The notes under the pieces are model-generated. The model saw only the letters and a program-made list of their open reading frames with translations, had not been told where the DNA came from and made no database searches. Positions 61,015-64,000 of a DNA stretch of 64,000 nt are shown piece by piece. Location: assembly GCA_959607715.1 (NCBI GenBank), contig CAUHNN010000001.1, forward strand, positions 124,001-188,000, in the 5' to 3' direction. Made by a program: the position numbers and the translations under genes. Source of the stretch: an uncultured Eggerthella sp. (lineage in GTDB: Bacteria; Actinomycetota; Coriobacteriia; Coriobacteriales; Eggerthellaceae). The first letter of the stretch is position 1, and every line of letters starts with the position of its first letter.

Positions 61015-61983
61015 CTATGAGATCTGCTTGCTCATATGATAGTTGGTCAGCGGAATCCCATTCCTGACAACTGTGTTTTTGCGGTCTGCTACGTATCCCG
61101 CACTTTCGAAAAATGATCTTGCGGTGATCGAAGAAAAAAGGGCTATAGACCGAGATCCGCGTTCGCTCGCAAGACGCTCCAGCTCCATTAGGATAATCTT
61201 ACCTATACCTTGGCTTTGGCGATCCTTATGAACATAGAGCATGTCGACATTGCCCTTATTGTCAAGACTTCCGAATCCAATTAGGATTCCGCATTCTTTG
61301 ATGCCAACCGTCTGTTGACCGGATAGTTTTCGGACGATTCCTTCACGATGCTCATCGCAGTGAGGAGCCCATGCGTCGAGTTGTTCTTGGGTGTAGTCGT
61401 GAATGTTGATCGTATGAACTGTGTCAAAGAAGAGCTTGGCTGCCCTAGTGAAGTCTTCGTTGAGCAAAGGTCCAATTTCGTAGCCTTCGGAATCGTAAGC
61501 CGCATCTATCAAATGGCAGTGGAGCCCTTGTTCGCGACATGTCGTCAGATTGCCTTCGTTCTCCTCGACGAGGGCATCGACGTCTATCTCATCTGATAGC
61601 CGATTCTCGATTACATTTGAGAAGTGCCGGATGTCATCAACGTGATTTTTCAAGTAATTGCTCGTCATGACAAGGCAGCAGAATTCGATTTCCGCAAGGT
61701 ATTCGGACTCAAAGTCCGCTCTCCAATCGAAGGGGATGTAGCATCCTTCAACGATGAGATTCTGCTTGTTCTCGATGGCTGTCTTTATCATCTCGCTGAC
61801 GATTCCCCATAGATAGGGAGTGAGCAGCTCGTCATCCTCGGGCGTCAGCTGCGTCTGACCGCTGCGAATGAGCCCCATTTTCAGCAAGTCGATCGAAAGC
61901 ACGGGGTAGCGGTAGCGCTCCATTAGCTTCTGGGCCAAAAGCGTCTTGCCCGTGTGGCTTGCGCCCGTGATTAAGATGATCAT
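61015..61983 (-). CDS. Fusion of P-loop nucleotide kinase and GNAT acetyltransferase
   Basis: The 322-residue protein has an N-terminal P-loop kinase (IILITGASHTGKTLLAQKLMERYRYPVLSIDLLKMG, then NLIVEGCYIP), about 170 residues, fused to a C-terminal GNAT (GFGSLDNKGNVDMLYVHKDRQSQGIGKIILMELERLASERGSRSIALFSS). The kinase half resembles adenylate/shikimate-kinase-like zeta-toxin relatives; the acetyltransferase has an intact QGIGK loop. The pairing suggests modification of a small molecule such as a drug or nucleotide. DNA here is clearly AT-richer than its neighbours, a sign of separate acquisition. ATG 61983 or 62007 may be used. Confidence 0.82.
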   Translation of the reverse strand: MIILITGASHTGKTLLAQKLMERYRYPVLSIDLLKMGLIRSGQTQLTPEDDELLTPYLWGIVSEMIKTAIENKQNLIVEGCYIPFDWRADFESEYLAEIEFCCLVMTSNYLKNHVDDIRHFSNVIENRLSDEIDVDALVEENEGNLTTCREQGLHCHLIDAAYDSEGYEIGPLLNEDFTRAAKLFFDTVHTINIHDYTQEQLDAWAPHCDEHREGIVRKLSGQQTVGIKECGILIGFGSLDNKGNVDMLYVHKDRQSQGIGKIILMELERLASERGSRSIALFSSITARSFFESAGYVADRKNTVVRNGIPLTNYHMSKQIS

Positions 61984-62061
61984 CGTCTTCCGTTCCCTTT
62001 GAACCATCTGATAGAAAAATTGTAAGACAGCGTACCTGTAGAATAGGCAGGAAACGCTCTT

Positions 62062-62439
62062 CTACCACCAGGCGTGGTAGAAGAGCTCGTCGCCGTCCTG
62101 GAGCGCATCGTAGACTTTGCGGATGATTTCGAGAGTGTCGTCAACATCCATGAAGTAGTCGTCATCGTACTCGCTGCTCCCGAAGAAGAAGCCCTCCTGG
62201 CGCGGCAGCAGCACCGGTGCGCTCTCTGGGTTCGCCTTCACGAGCTGGCACGTGATCCCGAGCGACATCAGCTGTTCGAAGCTCACGGGGTAGAGCTCGC
62301 AGTTCTCAAGCTCGCCGTAGGCAACGTTGCGCTCGAACCAGCCGTGGATGTGGTTGGCCTTGCGCCAGCAGGCGACCATTTCGTCTTGCTCGTTTTTCGC
62401 GGCGGCGCTGCGCTTCGTCAGATACATATCGAGTCCCAT
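62062..62439 (-). CDS. Hypothetical ICE protein, MGLDMYLT-type (125 aa)
   Basis: AAAGGATC precedes the ATG. The protein begins MGLDMYLTKRSAAAKN, an opening often seen in phage and ICE proteins of unknown role, with HIHGWFERNVAYGELENCELYPVSFEQLMSLGI next. It ends with an acidic segment and a Trp-rich tail ELFYHAWW. No enzymatic motif is recognised. It belongs to the row of small minus-strand genes continuing off the window edge. Confidence 0.75.
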   Translation of the reverse strand: MGLDMYLTKRSAAAKNEQDEMVACWRKANHIHGWFERNVAYGELENCELYPVSFEQLMSLGITCQLVKANPESAPVLLPRQEGFFFGSSEYDDDYFMDVDDTLEIIRKVYDALQDGDELFYHAWW

Positions 62440-62544
62440 GGTGGTGATCCTTTCTGATGGTTGGCGGATTGTTCCCCGAAGGCCGCCGAGCCCATCGGCC
62501 CGGCGACGCATGCGGGACTCCTCAAGAGGAGGAAAGGAGGTCGG

Positions 62545-62913
62545 CTATTCCTCCTCCGGGATATCGCTGCAGGACATCACGTTGATGTGGTGCTTGATGA
62601 GCGCCCTGTCCGGGCTGATGAGGAGCAGGCCGATGTGGTCGAAGCGGATGGTGCAGGTGGCGTGGTCACGGCTGTCCTTCAGCCAGCTGATGGCGAACCC
62701 TTCGAGTGCCTCTTCGTTTACGTGCTCCGGCGGGAACGAGTCCGAGTCCCTGCGGGCTGCGACGGATACGAAAACGAGGGCGTCTTCGTCTTGCGCCACG
62801 ATGCTTACGGGCGAGTCGATGTCGTCCTCCCAAGGCTGCTCGACGATCTCGTAGCCACGACGGTTAAGGTACGCTGCCGCTGCCTGGTTCGACTTCTCGA
62901 TGAATTCTTTCAT
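62545..62913 (-). CDS. YraN-like (UPF0102) protein lacking catalytic residues (122 aa)
   Basis: The pattern AAAAYLNRRGYEIVEQPWEDDIDSPVSIVAQDEDALVFVSVAARRDSD aligns by eye to the UPF0102/YraN motif (AxxYLxxxGYxIlxxNwR...GEIDLIa.d...lvFVEVKtR). The usual GEIDLI appears as DSPVSI and EVK as SVA, so the restriction-endonuclease-like metal site is lost. The remainder has FAISWLKD and HHINVMSCSDIPEEE. It may bind DNA or protein without cutting, for example as an anti-restriction decoy. AGGAGG precedes the ATG. Confidence 0.7.
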   Translation of the reverse strand: MKEFIEKSNQAAAAYLNRRGYEIVEQPWEDDIDSPVSIVAQDEDALVFVSVAARRDSDSFPPEHVNEEALEGFAISWLKDSRDHATCTIRFDHIGLLLISPDRALIKHHINVMSCSDIPEEE

Positions 62914-63235
62914 GATGACCTCCTGATTGTCTTAGGCTCGGCCCTTTGCCTTGCCTTGTGACACGGGAGGCGCACGGGTTCGCGCGCTTTGCAAGGGGGA
63001 AAGCGAAGCGGCACGTCGAAGGCTGTTCTTCGCCGCACTAGTTTTCGCATTTGTTTTCGGAGGATTGGGAGAATGCCTCTACCGAGAAAAGAAATGGGAA
63101 AAGTATCGCGGCCCTTGCCAAAGCCCTGAGCGGTTCCGTGCGAGCGTGCGTGTGATAAGGCAGGAAAGGGCGAGGCGCGCAGGAGGGCATCGGGGAAATC
63201 TCGATCGGGCCATGCACGCCTCACCAGCGATGCGC
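62914..63235. other. 322-bp gap without a supported gene
   Basis: Reading frames here are low-complexity Arg-rich frames opposite GC-rich sequence, lack ribosome binding sites and are rejected. Many short GC-rich direct and inverted patches occur, but no clear hairpin, terminator or promoter could be assigned. Confidence 0.55.
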
Positions 63236-63604
63236 TCACACGATTTCGATGGCGACCGACGGCTCGACATGCAGCGCGAGCTCGTCGTTGTTGCAAGACG
63301 TCCGGAATTCAATGTCGTCCCAGCTCTCGCCGATGCGGCAGAACTCGTAGGGAAGCCCGCACTCGTCGATCTCGCTGAGCGCGTCTGCGACATTGCTCAC
63401 GTCGGCGAAAAGGCCCTCGTACCACTTGATGTAGTCCCAGCCGAAGACCACGCATCCGTCGCTTTCCTCGAAGAAATCCGGCTTGCGGCAAGAGCCCATG
63501 AGGGGAGATGTCCCCAAGCCCTCGCTGAGCGTATCCACGCGCTCGCACATCTGGTCGTAGCCCTCGCGGGTCGTGACTATCTTCACTTCGCTTCTGTATC
63601 CCAT
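63236..63604 (-). CDS. Hypothetical ICE protein, MGYRSEV-type (122 aa)
   Basis: GAAAGGATC precedes the ATG. The protein begins MGYRSEVKIVTTREGYDQMCERVD, an opening shared with many phage/ICE proteins, and has CVVFGWDYIKWYEGLFADVSNVADALSEIDECGLPYEFCRIGESWDDIEF. It looks like a small alpha/beta fold. Function unknown. It shares a near-identical ribosome binding site context with the gene at 62062-62439, which suggests cassette-like expansion. Confidence 0.75.
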   Translation of the reverse strand: MGYRSEVKIVTTREGYDQMCERVDTLSEGLGTSPLMGSCRKPDFFEESDGCVVFGWDYIKWYEGLFADVSNVADALSEIDECGLPYEFCRIGESWDDIEFRTSCNNDELALHVEPSVAIEIV

Positions 63605-63682
63605 GTTCGCGATCCTTTCTGGTGGTGTTGTATGCGGAGCGGCGGCTGCCAGCCCACGCAGGGCTGGCAGCGAAAAGGCCGG

Positions 63683-64000
63683 TCACTCGCGGGGAGCGAT
63701 CCGGCAGGTGTCCGAGTCGATGTAGTTGTTGCCGTTCCAGGAGTAATCGCCGTCGTGCTCGTAGCGGTTCACGAAGGGAGCGCCCACAAGTCCCCTGGGC
63801 GCGTCGTCCGCGCCGGAGCCGACGACCTCGAAGAGCTCGTATCCGGATTCGTACTCGCGCATCCAGACCTTATCGCCCAAACGAACCTCGGACGTGGGGA
63901 TCTCGGGCGCATCGAGGAAGTCGCCGAGCCTCAGGCCCTCGGGCATCGCCTCGTCGAAGGCGTGGAGCATCTCGTTGAACTTGTGCCAGTCCTCCTCTTC
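63683..64000 (-). CDS. Hypothetical protein (partial at right edge)
   Basis: The frame stays open to the window edge, with no ribosome binding site before the first ATG, so the real start lies outside. The visible 105 residues include GLRLGDFLDAPEIPTSEVRLGDKVWMREYESGYELFEVVGSGADDAPRG and end DGDYSWNGNNYIDSDTCRIAPRE. A small beta-rich fold is likely. The family is not recognised. Confidence 0.7.
   Translation of the reverse strand, partial: EEEDWHKFNEMLHAFDEAMPEGLRLGDFLDAPEIPTSEVRLGDKVWMREYESGYELFEVVGSGADDAPRGLVGAPFVNRYEHDGDYSWNGNNYIDSDTCRIAPRE

Larger units (their letters stand above)
23902..64000. mobile_element. Integrative and conjugative element (left part; right end outside the window)
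   Basis: A tyrosine integrase with overlapping excisionase-like gene next to tRNA-Gly, a Gram-positive type IV secretion operon (VirD4, Maff2, PrgI, VirB4, NlpC/glucosaminidase, VirB6-like), relaxase, MobC and an oriT candidate together define an ICE. The left edge is placed at the tRNA 5' end by convenience; the att core was not identified. If the 3' tRNA fragment at 23593 is the true left scar, the element would begin near 23645. The right end is not seen. Cargo genes with other base composition lie at 28.1-30.3, 45.8-57.5 and 61.0-62.0 kb. Confidence 0.88.

Noticed and set aside
62910..63393. Arg-rich minus-strand frames in the gap before the YraN-like gene
   Set aside because: Low complexity, overlapping frames, no ribosome binding site; they partly shadow the gene at 63236-63604.

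Overview
The window reads as a high-GC Gram-positive genome, most likely a gut member of the Actinomycetota class Coriobacteriia (Eggerthellales-like). This is an inference. It rests on the HspR-type chaperone operon dnaK-grpE-dnaJ-hspR-clpB, ferredoxin-dependent indolepyruvate oxidoreductase, Ni/hydrogenase maturation genes, strong AGGAGG ribosome binding sites mixed with some leaderless-looking starts, and a Gram-positive conjugative element. No rRNA gene or species marker is present to prove it.

Positions 1 to about 23,900 are chromosomal backbone, almost all on the minus strand. In order they are: iorA/iorB and purE; a HAD phosphatase; a LytTR two-component system with a TauE-type exporter and a family 2 glycosyltransferase; rsgA, an OB-fold membrane protein, trkH and a 44-residue membrane peptide; the HspR chaperone cluster; a small zinc-ribbon protein and a 2[4Fe-4S] ferredoxin; hypE-nikR plus an 84-residue unknown; then, on the plus strand, a small unknown gene and galE; finally a phosphoglycolate-phosphatase-like HAD gene. 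This part ends with a 3' fragment of a tRNA-Gly gene and an intact tRNA-Gly(CCC).

From about 23.9 kb to the right edge lies an integrative and conjugative element (ICE) whose far end is not in the window. Its left end holds a tyrosine integrase, an overlapping excisionase-like gene, two small DNA-binding proteins across a 367-bp control region rich in inverted repeats, and an AbiEi/AbiEii toxin-antitoxin pair. A plus-strand conjugation operon (30.5-41.1 kb) encodes a VirD4 coupling ATPase, Maff2-like and PrgI-like membrane proteins, a VirB4 ATPase, a glucosaminidase/NlpC wall hydrolase and a VirB6-like membrane protein. It is followed by a 1253-residue VaFE-repeat surface protein and its class B sortase. 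Relaxase, MobC and a convincing oriT candidate (core TATCCTG within nested inverted repeats) lie at 58.8-60.9 kb.

Cargo sits in two blocks. The block at 28.1-30.3 kb is an Rrf2-nitroreductase-PEBP-GNAT operon. The block at 45.8-57.5 kb carries a truncated AraC gene, a HelD-like RNA polymerase-recycling ATPase, HxlR/nitroreductase and HxlR/YdeI pairs, a histidine phosphatase, a radical SAM enzyme, and an XRE regulator next to an ECF sigma-membrane protein-ABC transporter operon. Much of this cargo looks like defence against electrophiles, drugs or envelope stress, each unit with its own local regulator and visible operator. The last 3 kb hold a P-loop kinase/GNAT fusion and small ICE proteins of unknown role, one of them a YraN-like protein lacking the usual catalytic residues.
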